A DNA stretch of 64,000 nucleotides from Anthopleura xanthogrammica (GCA_964019055.1 OZ025208.1:7208039-7272038); one strand, 5' to 3'; counted from the stretch's first letter, positions 23,159-34,862 are shown. A program made the numbers and translations. The notes: a model not told the origin generated them from the sequence alone.

Positions 23159-23598
23159 TGTACGCGACGTATCAGTGATTGCGTCATCGTTACGATTAGT
23201 TATCGATTAGACACGCTTAGCGTGAGTTTTGAGTTGCTACACGATGTTTATCTTGCCGGACGTTTAGAGTTTACGGAACGATAAGGACACATTTCGGTAA
23301 GAAAGTGACATTTTCCTTTACCTTTAGCAGTCATATTGTGATGCATATATTGTATTTATTGTATTCTAGTGAACCAAGGTTTAATACTAGGTTTGCTACA
23401 AGATTTATTACAAGATTTACTACTAGAATTACCACCAGCCTTACTAGCTTCGCTAGCTAGTCTTGTATTATCGAAGAGTTATTGAAGAAGTTAATAAATT
23501 GCACCTTTAGAGCACTAGTTATATATCTTGAGTGTACGAGTGTCCAAGTTATGAAATTCAAGAAGAAGAAGAAGAAAAGGCAAGAAAAATATCTAACA
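23159..23598 (+). repeat. BEL/Pao 5' LTR
   Basis: 440 bp, starting TGTACGCGACG and ending ATCTAACA. It differs from the 3' LTR at two positions that I can see (A/G near 23176 and A/C near 23539). No tRNA primer site was assigned with confidence immediately downstream. Confidence 0.93.
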
Positions 23599-23633
23599 TT
23601 AGTTCACGAAATCCTTCTAAGCAACGAGACAGA

Positions 23634-26600
23634 ATGGCAGACACTGGCGGCCATGAAACCAGACAACACAGGAAGCCCAGCGAAATGGCGTGTTCTGATG
23701 GGGCTAGGAGAGAAAGGGCTATAACTTTGAAAAGATCGAAATCGGGATATATTGGACAACTTACTAAGTATTATAATGAAGTTGAAATTATTGTGGAACG
23801 TTCTAATGATTATGCTGATATTGATGTTGTTATCAAGATTAAAGATAAAATATCGGCGATGTTTGAAGTATTTAAAAAATGCCATGAAGAATATATTGAA
23901 TGTTTAGTTGACACTAAAGAAGAGGATGAAGCTAAGGAAGTTTATCAAAGTGAGTGTATCACTATGCGAAAAATTGAAGAACAGGTTAACTCGTGGATTG
24001 CAAAAAGGCGAGAACAGCACTTGCAATTTACATATAATGAACTATCGTATAACAAACAAACCAATGTAGAAGCGGATGACTCAATAAGTCAAGTTAGTTC
24101 TAAAAGTAGTGGATCGACAACAGTATCGACGATGAAGATTAAAGCTGAAGCTAAGCGTGCAATAGCTCTTCTTAAATTAAAACAACTCGAGGAAAAACAG
24201 GCGTTACAAGACAAGATCGACGAAGCAGAAATAAAGATGAAATTAGATGAAGCTATGAAGCTCAATAAAATGAAACGGAAACAAGCTTTCCTTGATGCAC
24301 AACATGAAGCGCAACTACGAAGTGCAGAATTAGAAGTTTATGAGAAATCTGAATTGCAAGATGAAAACAAGGATAAAGAATCGGCCGTAAAATTTGAATT
24401 GCAGAATGAAAGAAACACTGAATTGCATATTAACCAGAGCTCTACAAACCCCGAATTGCATACAGAAGATAATCCTCGCGAGAAATCTGAATTACATGAA
24501 TTACATGAATCACATGATGCGGTGAAACTTGATCTATTGGAATCGCAGAGATTCAGTAGAATACAACAACGATATTGTGGAAATCCCTTCCATGATAATG
24601 AACCTTCTCAAGAACTGATCTTCGTCACGCCTCAGAAAGAGCACATGCCTAAAGAATCAACGAGAGTTGTTAGTGAAAACACATCATCGAATAACCCATT
24701 TTTGTCTCCAGTAATGGAGGCAAGCTTCAACACCACGAGACATCGTAGTCATCTTACGCCCATAAGTTATACTTATACAGACACACCCTCGACACCGACA
24801 GCTTATGAATGGCTGGAAATGAATTCCCCTAAGAGACATAACTTCGTAGATCCCAATGTACAGAGTACACCGAGCTACTTACAAGAAGACACTGGAGTTT
24901 ACAGCGAAATAGTCAAACAGCAAGAACGAATGATGTCAACTATGACCAACGCCCTAAGGTTGCCAAAACCAGAACTATTTACGTTCGATGGTAATCCCTT
25001 AAACTACTGGAGGTTTATACGAAACTTTGAAAGAAACATCGAAGAAAAATCTAGTGATGAAGGAGACAAGCTTAACTACCTTCTCCAGTATTGTACTAGC
25101 CTGCGTAGCGGCGCATTTTTGGGGTTTTTGGGGGAGGGGGTGGGGAGGGACAGAGGGAGACTGGGTAGGAGCGGAGAGGGAGGGAGCGCCTGCAATGATG
25201 CTATTGTTTTAGTGTTTACCGCCTACTCGTTGCTATCCAATCATAGTCATGATAGTCTTCGCGGAAAGCTAACCAATCACGGCTCAGCTTAGGTTTTCCC
25301 AAACATATATTTCATAGTGTAATCCATCGTTATATTATGATATTCCTCGTTCTTCTAATTCAACTAATCGATCATTATTAGTGATATCCTTCGTCCTACT
25401 ATAAAACCAACTCGGCTACCCAAACCATAGTTAATAGAGGGGGGACCTCTATTAACTATGCCCAACATATTTCATCAGTAGAGTAATCGTTATTCATTAT
25501 GATATTCCTCCTTCCAATAACATTATTGAATAACTGAACTCCAAATAGCGAATGATTTCTTGATAGCTTGAAATAACTGCGATCTGTCGCACATTGCAAA
25601 CACAATAATTGCTTGTTTGCCAGTTGTTATCTAATTTTCATCGAGATTTTCTAGCTACTCCGCCAGAGAGCATAAATATAACCCAATAGATTGAGCTTCG
25701 ACGATTCTATTGAGGCCGTTACAAATCCAGTCAGTACAAATCCAAAGCCTCGACAATCTTGTTCGACAAGTTAGGGTCAAAGATCAAACTTTTCCCGTAT
25801 GCGTCGGTAAAATGGCCACTAAATCTTTACCAATAAATAACTGACGTATCGTTTGATATTTTTCTTTCTTTAGATTTAAATTTTCGCCTTTAAATTCTTT
25901 TAGACTAGATACTACAATTCTTAAAGTCTCTTCAAAATTTCTCAAAATCTTTGTCGATAATTATTACTGTGCTGTTATATGTCATTTCAGAGAGTGACAT
26001 ATGATGATTGATGTCAGACACCTCTCAACCAATAGGAATTTCCCGCACCCAGAATGAACGAGTAAAAACGCTTAAACAATAGCGTCATTGCAGGCGCTCC
26101 CTCACTTTCCCTCCTCCCCAGTCTCCTTCCCCAAAAAAACCCAAAATGCGCCGCTACGCAGGCTAGTATTGTACCGGAAAGGCAAGAGAGGTAGTGAGAA
26201 ACTGTGTTGTCATGGAACCGTCTCTTGGCTACGTGACTGCACGAAAACTTTTAAAGGAACGATTCGGCGAACCGTATGTAATTGCCAATGCTCACATTGA
26301 ACAGTTAACCAAAGGCCCACCGTTGAAGGCATCCGATCGAAAAGGGTTGTTAAATCTTGCTGAAAAGTTAAAAGACTGTGAGTTAACATTAAAGTCCATT
26401 GGCTATCTTGAGGATTTAAACGGCGCGGATAATTTAAAGCAAATAACGGAACGGTTTCCCACGCATCTGAAGGCTAGATGGCTTGATCTAGCTAGAGCGG
26501 TAAGAAGCGGCGGAGGAAGGCCAAACATCGGTCAAATGTCGCAGTTCATCACAGAAAAGGCTATGGCTGCAAATGATCCCGTCTTCGGCGATATCATGGA

Positions 26601-27000
26601 TGTTAAAGATCCTATCAAGAACAACAGACCACAGCAGAAATTTAGACCACCTCGTCCGACGTCAAAGGCTAATACATACACTACACAAGCTGAGAGCTCA
26701 AAGAAACCCAGTGCGTCAAATGTTAACCCAACAAGCAGCAAACCATATCCGACACAAGTGATGAAATGCTGGCTGTGCGAAGGTGCGCACATGCTTTCAA
26801 GTTGCCACGAGTTTGAGAAAAGAAGTCACGAGGACAGACTAAAGATCATCAGAAACAAAGGACTTTGCGATAATTGTTTTAAAAGAGGTCACAAGGCCAA
26901 GGAGTGTTATCAGAAGGGACATTGTTCAGTTGGAGGATGCACAAGTAAACATCATACCTTATTACATTTCCCGTCGAAATCTACAAAAGAAGAGAATTGA
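23634..27000 (+). pseudogene. BEL/Pao gag, interrupted by a transposon
   Basis: Capsid-type polyprotein segment. The ATG at 23634, after the LTR, is preferred over the upstream ATG inside the LTR. It has an N-terminal charged coiled-coil region (long KLKQLEEKQALQDK-type helices), a low-complexity middle, then a DUF1759-like region (LPKPELFTFDGNPLNYWRF onwards). The frame is broken at 25097 and resumes in the same frame at 26175, so exact excision with one duplication would leave it open. The C-terminal part carries zinc-knuckle-like cysteines (CWLCEGAH, CDNCFKRGHKAKEC, CSVGGC). It ends at TGA 26998-27000 with pol open in the -1 frame across the stop. Confidence 0.85.
25097..26165. mobile_element. 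1069-bp non-autonomous TAGCC-terminus transposon in gag
   Basis: Ends TAGCCTGCGTAGCGGCGCAT and its complement; GTATTGTAC is duplicated at 25088-25096 and 26166-26174 (9 bp). Subterminal inverted similarity continues through CCTGCAATGATGCTATTGTT against AACAATAGCGTCATTGCAGG. The interior has a perfect 15-bp-arm hairpin at 25426-25460 and a diverged direct repeat (about 25303 and 25464). No ORF of substance. Confidence 0.88.
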
Positions 27001-29306
27001 AGAACAACGCGGATGGTAACGCACCGAAGAGTAACGCACAGTGTCACGTCGTGAAGTCAGAAGTTAACAACGCTTGCAACACTACAACATCAGATAAAGA
27101 AAGAAATAAAGTTTGCCTCCCTATTGTACCAGTACGCGTGCGCGGTAAAGATGGAAAGGTTTGTGTTACAACCTACGCAATACTTGACAAAGGATCGGAT
27201 ACCTCACTCTGTGAACAACGATTGCTGGATCAACTGGACGTAGATGGAGAGGAACGAACATTCTCATTGACCACTGTTGACAGTGTATGTACACAGAAAA
27301 GAGGACGTATAGCTTGTCTCGAAGTCTTACCTCTCAAGTCAGACGAAATCATTGAAATCCCGTCAATCTGGTCGGTTGATAAACTTTGCATTTCTACAGA
27401 AGGTGCACCGACACAGGATGATCTTAAGAACTGGTCGCATCTAGATGGCATAACGGTGCCGGCGATAGACAGTAAAGAAGTTACCTTGCTTATCGGCAAC
27501 GACACACCAGAAGTGTTTTGGGGACTTGAAGAGCGACGAGGTAATCGAAAGGAACCTTATGCTGTGAAATCACTGCTTGGTTGGACAATTATAGGTCCAG
27601 TCAGCAAGACCGCGAACTGTCACAGTCTGAATACATTTTCCATAACGCTACAAGAGGACAAATTGATTACGCAAGTAGAGAAGTTCTGGAAGATGGACTT
27701 CGGAGATCCAATACTAAGTGTCAAAGAAACAATGTCAGTAGAAGACAAGAAAGCTCTCTCTGTCATGAAGGAAAGCGTATCTTTAGTTGACAACCATTAT
27801 CAAGTAGCCCTACCTTGGAAGCACGGTGACCCCTGTATGATGAACAACCGACAGTTAGCTGAATCTAGATTATTATCGCTTAAAAGGAGATTGCAGAAAG
27901 ACCCAGAAGTACATCAGAAGTACAAAGCAGTTATAGATGATCACCTTGACAAAGGGTACGCCCGTCGGATACCTGAGGAGAATCACAACACTACAGATCA
28001 GCCAGTATGGTACTTGCCCCACCATGCGGTCATCAATCCTAGAAAACCAGAGAAGTTGCGTGTGGTGTATGACTGTGCTGCAAAGTGGAAAGGCGTATCG
28101 CTAAACGACCAATTGCTTCAGGGGCCTGATATGACAAATAGCTTAGTGGGAGTACTAACCCGATTTCGAGAGAAGCCTATCGCCATAGCGGCCGACATCG
28201 AAGCTATGTTTTTACAAGTACAAGTTCACCTTAAGGACCGCGACATGTTAAGATTTTTATGGTATGAAGATGGAGACCTCGACAAGCAGCCTTCAGAGTT
28301 TCAGATGCTCTGTCACATCTTTGGAGCCACCTCGTCCCCAAGTGTAGCAGGCTTTGCGCTGAGAAGAACAGCCGACGACAATCGTAATGAAGACAACGAA
28401 GACGTTGTGAACTCTGTTTATAGGAACTTTTATGTGGACGATTTCTTGAAATCAACGAGAACTGTTCACGAGGCTAAACGAATGGTGCAAGGATTGAGCC
28501 AACTGTTACAAAGAGGCGGATTCCATTTAACAAAGTGGATAAGTAATGATAAGACCATACTGGACTCAATTCCCGAAGATGAAAGAGCTAAGTCGGTCAA
28601 GAAACTGGACTTTGAGAAACTACCCAACGAGAGAACACTTGGCGTTCACTGGAAGGTGGAGTCAGATCGTCTAGGACTGGAAACTGAAGTTAAAGAGAAG
28701 GCTCTTACGAGACGTGGAATCTTATCCGTAATGAGTTCCGTCTTTGATCCATTGGGGATTGTTGCACCATTCATGTTGCCAGTGAAAGTTTTGCTACAAC
28801 GATTATGTAAACAGAATATTGGCTGGGATGATACCATCCCAGAGGAAGCGATGATTAAATGGTCAAAGTGGTTGAATGACTTACCTGCATTATCTAAAGT
28901 GTCAATACCGAGATGTTTGGAACCCCCAGAGTTAGGAGATGTTGTTACGAGAGAACTTCATCATTTCGGTGACGCATCACAGTCTGGATTTGGAGCAGTG
29001 TCGTACTTACAATCAGAGAATCTCGACGGAGAAGTTAACGTCTCATTTTTGATGGGCAAATCCAGGCTAGCGCCCGTTAAAACCACAACGATTCCAAGGC
29101 TGGAGTTATCGGCTGCAGTACTTGCAGTTAAGCTAGATAGTACAATCAGAGAAGAATTAGATTTGCCAGTCCAAACTTCGTGGTTTTGGACAGACTCCAC
29201 GATTGTGTTACGATACATTTTTAACGAGAACAAACGATTTTCTATTTTCGTGTTGAGTTGCAGCTATCCACGAGGCCTCAAGCTCTCATCAATGGCTTTA
29301 TGTTGA
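26979..29306 (+). CDS. BEL/Pao pol, part 1: protease, reverse transcriptase, start of RNase H
   Basis: Open in the -1 frame relative to gag from before the gag stop, so a -1 frameshift or a lost base could join them. The aspartic protease motif is LDKGSDTSL near 27183, where Lys replaces the usual Ser/Thr after the catalytic Asp. RT blocks follow: a VVYDCAAKWKGVSLND-type block, AADIEAMFLQVQ, the FGATSSPS region and the catalytic YVDD at 28431-28442. The RNase H fold begins with HFGDASQSGFGAV and PRLELSAAVLAV and includes FWTDSTIVLRY. The frame is lost at about 29250-29262, so the end of this ORF is out of frame with the rest of pol. Confidence is in identity, not activity. Confidence 0.88.
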   Translation: MYKRRELKNNADGNAPKSNAQCHVVKSEVNNACNTTTSDKERNKVCLPIVPVRVRGKDGKVCVTTYAILDKGSDTSLCEQRLLDQLDVDGEERTFSLTTVDSVCTQKRGRIACLEVLPLKSDEIIEIPSIWSVDKLCISTEGAPTQDDLKNWSHLDGITVPAIDSKEVTLLIGNDTPEVFWGLEERRGNRKEPYAVKSLLGWTIIGPVSKTANCHSLNTFSITLQEDKLITQVEKFWKMDFGDPILSVKETMSVEDKKALSVMKESVSLVDNHYQVALPWKHGDPCMMNNRQLAESRLLSLKRRLQKDPEVHQKYKAVIDDHLDKGYARRIPEENHNTTDQPVWYLPHHAVINPRKPEKLRVVYDCAAKWKGVSLNDQLLQGPDMTNSLVGVLTRFREKPIAIAADIEAMFLQVQVHLKDRDMLRFLWYEDGDLDKQPSEFQMLCHIFGATSSPSVAGFALRRTADDNRNEDNEDVVNSVYRNFYVDDFLKSTRTVHEAKRMVQGLSQLLQRGGFHLTKWISNDKTILDSIPEDERAKSVKKLDFEKLPNERTLGVHWKVESDRLGLETEVKEKALTRRGILSVMSSVFDPLGIVAPFMLPVKVLLQRLCKQNIGWDDTIPEEAMIKWSKWLNDLPALSKVSIPRCLEPPELGDVVTRELHHFGDASQSGFGAVSYLQSENLDGEVNVSFLMGKSRLAPVKTTTIPRLELSAAVLAVKLDSTIREELDLPVQTSWFWTDSTIVLRYIFNENKRFSIFVLSCSYPRGLKLSSMALC

Positions 29307-31065
29307 CACTAAGAATAATCCAGCTGATGACGCGTCTAGAGGGTTGAGTGCGAGCGAAATAAGCAGTGAATCTAGATGGCTGAACGGTCCAGAATTTTTG
29401 TATCAGAAGAAAGAAGCGCGGCCTACATTACCCAGTGACTTGCCAGTTGTATCAGATGACGATCCGGAAGTGAAGCAATGCAAGCAAGCCAACCTTGTTC
29501 AAGGTGCGGAAGAGGCCATGTTGACTAAAATGTTCAAGCGATTTTCGTCGTGGGAACGTCTTCGCGTCGCTGTTGCTTGGTTGTTGAGATACAAGAACTT
29601 CCTAGTAAAGGCTTATCGCCTACGTCACGGACACGTTGATAACCATGATGCACTAAACGGTAGTGCTGTCACCGTTCAGGAGCTGAAAGATGCTGAGATT
29701 GAGATAATCAAGTACGTACAACGTCAGTCTTTTCCACGAGAGATGGTGAATCTCAAAGAACACCGAACCAGTCGAAGTAAGTGTGAAGTTAACTCTAGAA
29801 AGAAGATGGTCGAAAGGTCAAGCCCAACGTATAAATTGAATCCACTACTACTTGATGATGTACTATGCGTTGGAGGACGTTTAGAGAACGCAACCATTCC
29901 AGAAAGATCGAAGCATCCACCCATTCTACCTAAGGAACACCACGTTTGTGAGCTCATCGTAAGACATTATCATCAGTTGTATGGTCATGCAGGCAAGGAA
30001 CACGTACTTTCACTCATAAGAAGGGACTTTTGGATCATCAGAGCTCGAGTACTGGTAAAAAGGTTGATTGGACAGTGTTTTGATTGTAGAAGACGTAACG
30101 CTCCCCCATGTGAACAAGTGATGGCAGATTTGCCACAAGATAGACTGATTCCTGATAAACCACCTTTCTCCTACGTTGGTATAGATTATTTTGGACGGTT
30201 AGAAGTCAAAAGAGCCCGTTCAGTGGTTAAACGGTACGGTTGTATATTTTCATGTCTTACAACAAGAGCAGTCCATATAGAAGTTGCTCATTCTTTGGAC
30301 ACCTGCAGTTTTATCGACGCCTTACACCGATTTATCAACAGAAGAGGCAAGCCTCTACTCATTCGGAGTGATAATGGCACCAACTTCAGAGGTGGAGAAA
30401 GGGAACTTAAAGAATCTATCCAGCAATGGAATCAACAAGCCATACACAAGTTACTGAGACAAAGAGACATTGAATGGATCTTTAATCCACCATCTGCAAG
30501 TAACATGGGAGGTGTTTGGGAGAGACTCATCAGATCAGTTAGACAGATACTACGTGCGCTGTTAAAGGAACAGACAGTAGATGATGAAACACTGCTGACA
30601 GTTATGACTCACGTGGAAGCTATCCTCAATAGCCGCCCATTGACTGCTTGTAGCGACGATTCTAAGGATGAGAACCCCTTAACGCCAAACCAGATTCTAC
30701 TTTTGCGCGACGAATCGTGTCTACCTCCGGGAGTATTTACAAAGAACGACATGTATGGGAGACGACGATGGCGACAAGCTCAGTATTTAGCCGACCAATT
30801 TTGGAAACGTTGGTTAAGGGAATACTTACCACAACTGCAAGAGAGATCAAAGTGGAACCGACCTCAGAGGAACGTGGCTATTGGTGATATTGTACTTGTA
30901 GTAGACAAGAACGTCTCGATAGGAACCTGGCCACTCGCCCGTGTGTTGGAGGTTCACAAGGCTAAAGATGGATATGTCCGATCCGTCAAGATCAAGACAA
31001 GGTCAAGCATCCTTACCCGTCCTGTGAACAAGCTTTGTCTGTTGGAAGGCACTCTCTGTGCTTAA
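29263..31065 (+). CDS. BEL/Pao pol, part 2: RNase H end and integrase
   Basis: Open in the +1 frame relative to part 1 from just after a TGA near 29256. It begins with the conserved YVDTKNNPADDASRG stretch, so the frame change is a mutation and not a natural gene end. The HHCC zinc domain (HHVCELIVRHYHQLYGHAG ... CFDCRR) precedes a complete catalytic core with Asp in VGIDYFG, Asp in RSDNGTNF and Glu in GGVWERLI. A DUF5641-like C-terminal region (RRRWRQAQYLADQFWKRW ... IGDIVLVVD) follows. The stop at 31063-31065 lies 93 bp before the 3' LTR, leaving no room for env. Confidence 0.9.
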   Translation, partial: AIHEASSSHQWLYVDTKNNPADDASRGLSASEISSESRWLNGPEFLYQKKEARPTLPSDLPVVSDDDPEVKQCKQANLVQGAEEAMLTKMFKRFSSWERLRVAVAWLLRYKNFLVKAYRLRHGHVDNHDALNGSAVTVQELKDAEIEIIKYVQRQSFPREMVNLKEHRTSRSKCEVNSRKKMVERSSPTYKLNPLLLDDVLCVGGRLENATIPERSKHPPILPKEHHVCELIVRHYHQLYGHAGKEHVLSLIRRDFWIIRARVLVKRLIGQCFDCRRRNAPPCEQVMADLPQDRLIPDKPPFSYVGIDYFGRLEVKRARSVVKRYGCIFSCLTTRAVHIEVAHSLDTCSFIDALHRFINRRGKPLLIRSDNGTNFRGGERELKESIQQWNQQAIHKLLRQRDIEWIFNPPSASNMGGVWERLIRSVRQILRALLKEQTVDDETLLTVMTHVEAILNSRPLTACSDDSKDENPLTPNQILLLRDESCLPPGVFTKNDMYGRRRWRQAQYLADQFWKRWLREYLPQLQERSKWNRPQRNVAIGDIVLVVDKNVSIGTWPLARVLEVHKAKDGYVRSVKIKTRSSILTRPVNKLCLLEGTLCA

Positions 31066-31158
31066 CATTGTATTATTGTACTCTTACGTGTGTCGCGTTA
31101 GGTTAAAGTATGTGAAGAAATGAGGTATTTATGTATACGCTCATTTGGTGCCGGCTAA

Positions 31159-31598
31159 TGTACGCGACGTATCAGTAATTGCGTCATCGTTACGATTAGT
31201 TATCGATTAGACACGCTTAGCGTGAGTTTTGAGTTGCTACACGATGTTTATCTTGCCGGACGTTTAGAGTTTACGGAACGATAAGGACACATTTCGGTAA
31301 GAAAGTGACATTTTCCTTTACCTTTAGCAGTCATATTGTGATGCATATATTGTATTTATTGTATTCTAGTGAACCAAGGTTTAATACTAGGTTTGCTACA
31401 AGATTTATTACAAGATTTACTACTAGAATTACCACCAGCCTTACTAGCTTCGCTAGCTAGTCTTGTATTATCGAAGAGTTATTGAAGAAGTTAATAAATT
31501 GCACCTTTAGAGCACTAGTTATATATCTTGAGTGTACGCGTGTCCAAGTTATGAAATTCAAGAAGAAGAAGAAGAAAAGGCAAGAAAAATATCTAACA
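31159..31598 (+). repeat. BEL/Pao 3' LTR
   Basis: 440 bp, TGTACGCG...ATCTAACA, followed by the target duplication ACCAT. An ORF that starts in this LTR and runs into flanking DNA to 31784 is a chance frame. Confidence 0.93.
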
Positions 31599-32749
31599 AC
31601 CATTGTCTTTAGCTTTTTTAACGGTACGCTTGAACTACTTACAAACGCACACGCCGTACGTGGTAGACCCACACTAAATGATGTTATTGAGCAATTTTGG
31701 AACGGGTTGGTCCACGTACTCAAAGAGAGAAGTCTGAGAATCTATGAGCTATCTTTGAGAATCTATGAGCAAACTACGGTATGAGAATCGTAGAACTAGA
31801 CAAACTAGTCAAAATAGACTAAGATAATCTATGAACTACCTAGCTATGATCAAACTAGATCTTACCAGATCTCAGATACAAAAATATATACTGACACAAA
31901 CTACAGAACGAGAGACAAACTACAAAGCGAGTGACAAACAAAGATTTGATGAAAGCTGACTCCAAGAACTTGTAGAAGTCAGACGAGCTGATAGTGATCT
32001 ACAAGAAAGCGAACTGCCAAGACTCAAGTTCATAAAAAGTGAAAATCTTGTATGTTTTAACAGAAATCCAGATTGAATGCCCATTTAAATATTCATATCA
32101 AAGGGCTAAAATGCCACAAAGAAACAAAAGAAAACTATTTTGGTTTCTACAAGTACAACTGTACATATCAATGTAGTTATGGAATACACCATTACCATTG
32201 CAAAAATTGTGGATGGGCAGTTAGAAAGGTAAAAAAATGCTACTGAAGAAGTGATTAAAATCAAAATACACTGAGATTTGTAAAAAAAAGTACATATATA
32301 TATACACTCGATTGCAGAAACGTTGTATACATTTATACATATATACAAATACCTAATGAGATGCAAAAACATGAAAAAAATTAAATACTCTGTACCCATT
32401 GATGCATATCTCACAAAATAATATTTTTCAAGATGTTTTATCAATAAAGAACATGAAAAATATGATAGAGTACCATTAGATATCATTAAATATATATTAG
32501 AGAGTTCTTAGGCCTAAAAAGTGAAAATATATAAATAAATATAACTTATTAATATCTGATACTTCAAAACCTTATGTATTTGACGTGTCTTGTATCAAAG
32601 CAAGGCATAAAAGTGTTTTTGGTAACTTTCAACATATACACGATCATATTTTAGGACTTTTTCCATTTTTGCATCTCATTAGGTATTTGTATACGTTACT
32701 TACAAAATCCAGCTCTGCTTCATATTAATGTATACGCGAGGGATGCAAA
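31599..32749. other. Gene-poor flank with a small inverted-repeat insertion
   Basis: 31720-31770 has a short direct repeat (GAGAATCTATGAGC twice). 32065-32230 reads as a short Cys/His-rich coding remnant (YNCTYQCSYG ... CKNCGW) in one frame. ATACAAATACCTAATGAGAT near 32342 is inverted near 32672-32698, so about 32340-32698 may be a small MITE. Nothing here is intact. Confidence 0.4.
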
Positions 32750-34772
32750 GAGAAAACTAATTTAAGATCATGCTTAGTTAAACTGACACGAAATGATAGT
32801 AGTTATGACCCCAACCTGACAAGCCTGCTGTGTACATTTTTTCATGTTGATACTTCAAAAGCAAAGACTCGGTTTATATGTGAAAAGGACTACATGCAGT
32901 GGTACAACTTTCATCAACGTCGTGTGGCCGGAAAACTACTCTTTCCCACCACAAATACACAAACAATAAACACAACATTACAGCAAGATGAAGAAAGCAA
33001 TCAGGAATCAATGGAAGACATTGAAATTGAGAATTTATTTTGCAACAGTTTTCTTCAATTGGATACATGTTTATACATGAATCATCTTACATCCAGACTT
33101 ATACTTATTTTGAATCTGATGATATATTCATTAATAAGTTATGTTTTTATTTAGACTTAGACGCCTTGCTCAGTCTAAAGTCAACATCTAGAAAATTGCA
33201 TGACAATAACATTATATGGAAGCATATATGTTCAAACAGATTCAACATCTATCGACCATTTAAATGGAAATCATGGTATGCGACATTTGTTTTCATCACA
33301 TCGCAAATGAGCAGTTGCATGTATCATTATGACATTGATAAAGATGGAATTTGTCTTGAAGAGATGTCCAAAATTATGTTGGAGGAAATTAGAAAAACCC
33401 AAAAAGGAAATGATTTGGGAAAAATTCTTCTGAAAAATGGAATCAAGAGGCTTCCCAAGAACAGTGAAATCTTAGCAATTAGTGTAGCAAAATTGTTCAA
33501 AAAGGGACTTCAACATCAAGCACAATGGCAAACAAAGTTAAGAGAACAAATGAAAACATCAGATCTTAGAATTGGATCAGAAAATGCAGTCATTCCATTA
33601 GTAGACAGGCTATTTGACATAGTTCTCACAGAAACACCTGATGAAAGAGATGGAAATTTAACCAAAGAAGCTTCTGCAACAAAATCATTAAGAAGACTCC
33701 ATCTGCACTCAATAAGACTCAAGCTATTAGGAAATAACAATACCACACTACTTCATAAAGCATTCACACAGATATTTTCTGTTCACCAAAGCAAAGAACT
33801 CCTTACGTACACAAACAAACTTGGTACCACACAGTCATACAACAAAGACTACTCAGATAATGTCAGCGCAAAAGAAAAATTGGAAAGCAGCAGAAAAAAC
33901 CTATTACAGCAAAACAGCAAATTCCTTCTGACTCACATTTTTTAAGCACTGACAACCTCGAAACAACCATGAAATGGAGTGACTCAGAAACAAAGAAAAA
34001 CTTATGCACTTTTTGACTTCTCAAATAGTTTACTCTCCAAACTTGTACCAAGTCAAGGATTTTTTTCCAAAAATAGCCCACCATCATCTTGAAATAGAAT
34101 TGTTTTTACCAAATAAGAGTGAGAAAGCCACTATCACAAACGTCAAGGAGTCAGTGCTCAAGTTTTTCAATAATCTGAATGTGTCCTTGCCTAATGATGC
34201 TGAAACGTTTGTGGATTTGCTGTCTGAGTGCTCAACAAAAGAAGACAAAAGCAGAATGCAATTACCAAATGTGAAAAAAGATGACCTTCCTACATATAGA
34301 GTAATTCCTGAAAGTTTTCCTGGGAACAGAACAGAACAGGACAATGTCACCAATGATGTTCTGTATTGGAGGTTGGAAAGAGCTAAAATCCACAAGTCTT
34401 TTTGATGTCAAAGCAATGATTGATCTTTTGATGGATGATTACCAACTTTTCACACTACAATATCTGCCAAATTTTCATTTCCACCCTCCTACACCAATGC
34501 TCTTTGCTAATAGTCCCAATAATATTCCAGGTCACATATTATACAGAAACATATGGAGTGTTGTAGATAACATAAGTCTGCCCATACAAACCAGACTGGC
34601 TGCACCTTGTTCAGACCCAGGACCAATGCTGAAGGCTGTGTTCAACCAACTGACTGGCAAGTCCATTGGTTTGAGTACATCTTTAGCATATTCCCATTTC
34701 CTTGTCAACAATGGAACACCAATTAATATGGCAGATATCTGTACTGCAGAAATCTATAGAAAACAACACTGT

Positions 34773-34862
34773 TACCATGATGCCTTGCTAATATATACTG
34801 TAATACTATACTCACTAATAATTAGTGAGTATAGTATTATATATTAGCAAGGCATCATGGTA
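34773..34862. repeat. 90-bp near-perfect palindrome inside the pseudogene
   Basis: TACCATGATGCCTTGCTAAT at 34773 is inverted at 34843-34862, and CTATACTCACTAAT/ATTAGTGAGTATAG meet at the centre near 34818. Coding similarity stops at the left arm and resumes after the right arm, so this looks like a local inverted duplication and not a transposon. Confidence 0.85.

Larger units (their letters stand above)
23159..31598 (+). mobile_element. BEL/Pao LTR retrotransposon, 8.4 kb
   Basis: Bounded by LTRs of 440 bp (23159-23598 and 31159-31598), each TG...CA, with the 5-bp target duplication ACCAT at 23154-23158 and 31599-31603. The order is gag (with CCHC knuckles), protease, reverse transcriptase/RNase H and integrase, which is the BEL/Pao and Gypsy order; the RT YVDD motif, DUF1759-like gag and the integrase C-terminal region point to BEL/Pao. 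No env-like gene follows. It is currently non-functional: a 1.07-kb transposon sits in gag and a frameshift lies in pol. LTR identity (2 differences) implies a recent insertion. Confidence 0.93.

Noticed and set aside
31482..31784. ORF starting in the BEL 3' LTR
   Set aside because: It begins in LTR sequence and crosses the insertion boundary, so it cannot be an old gene.
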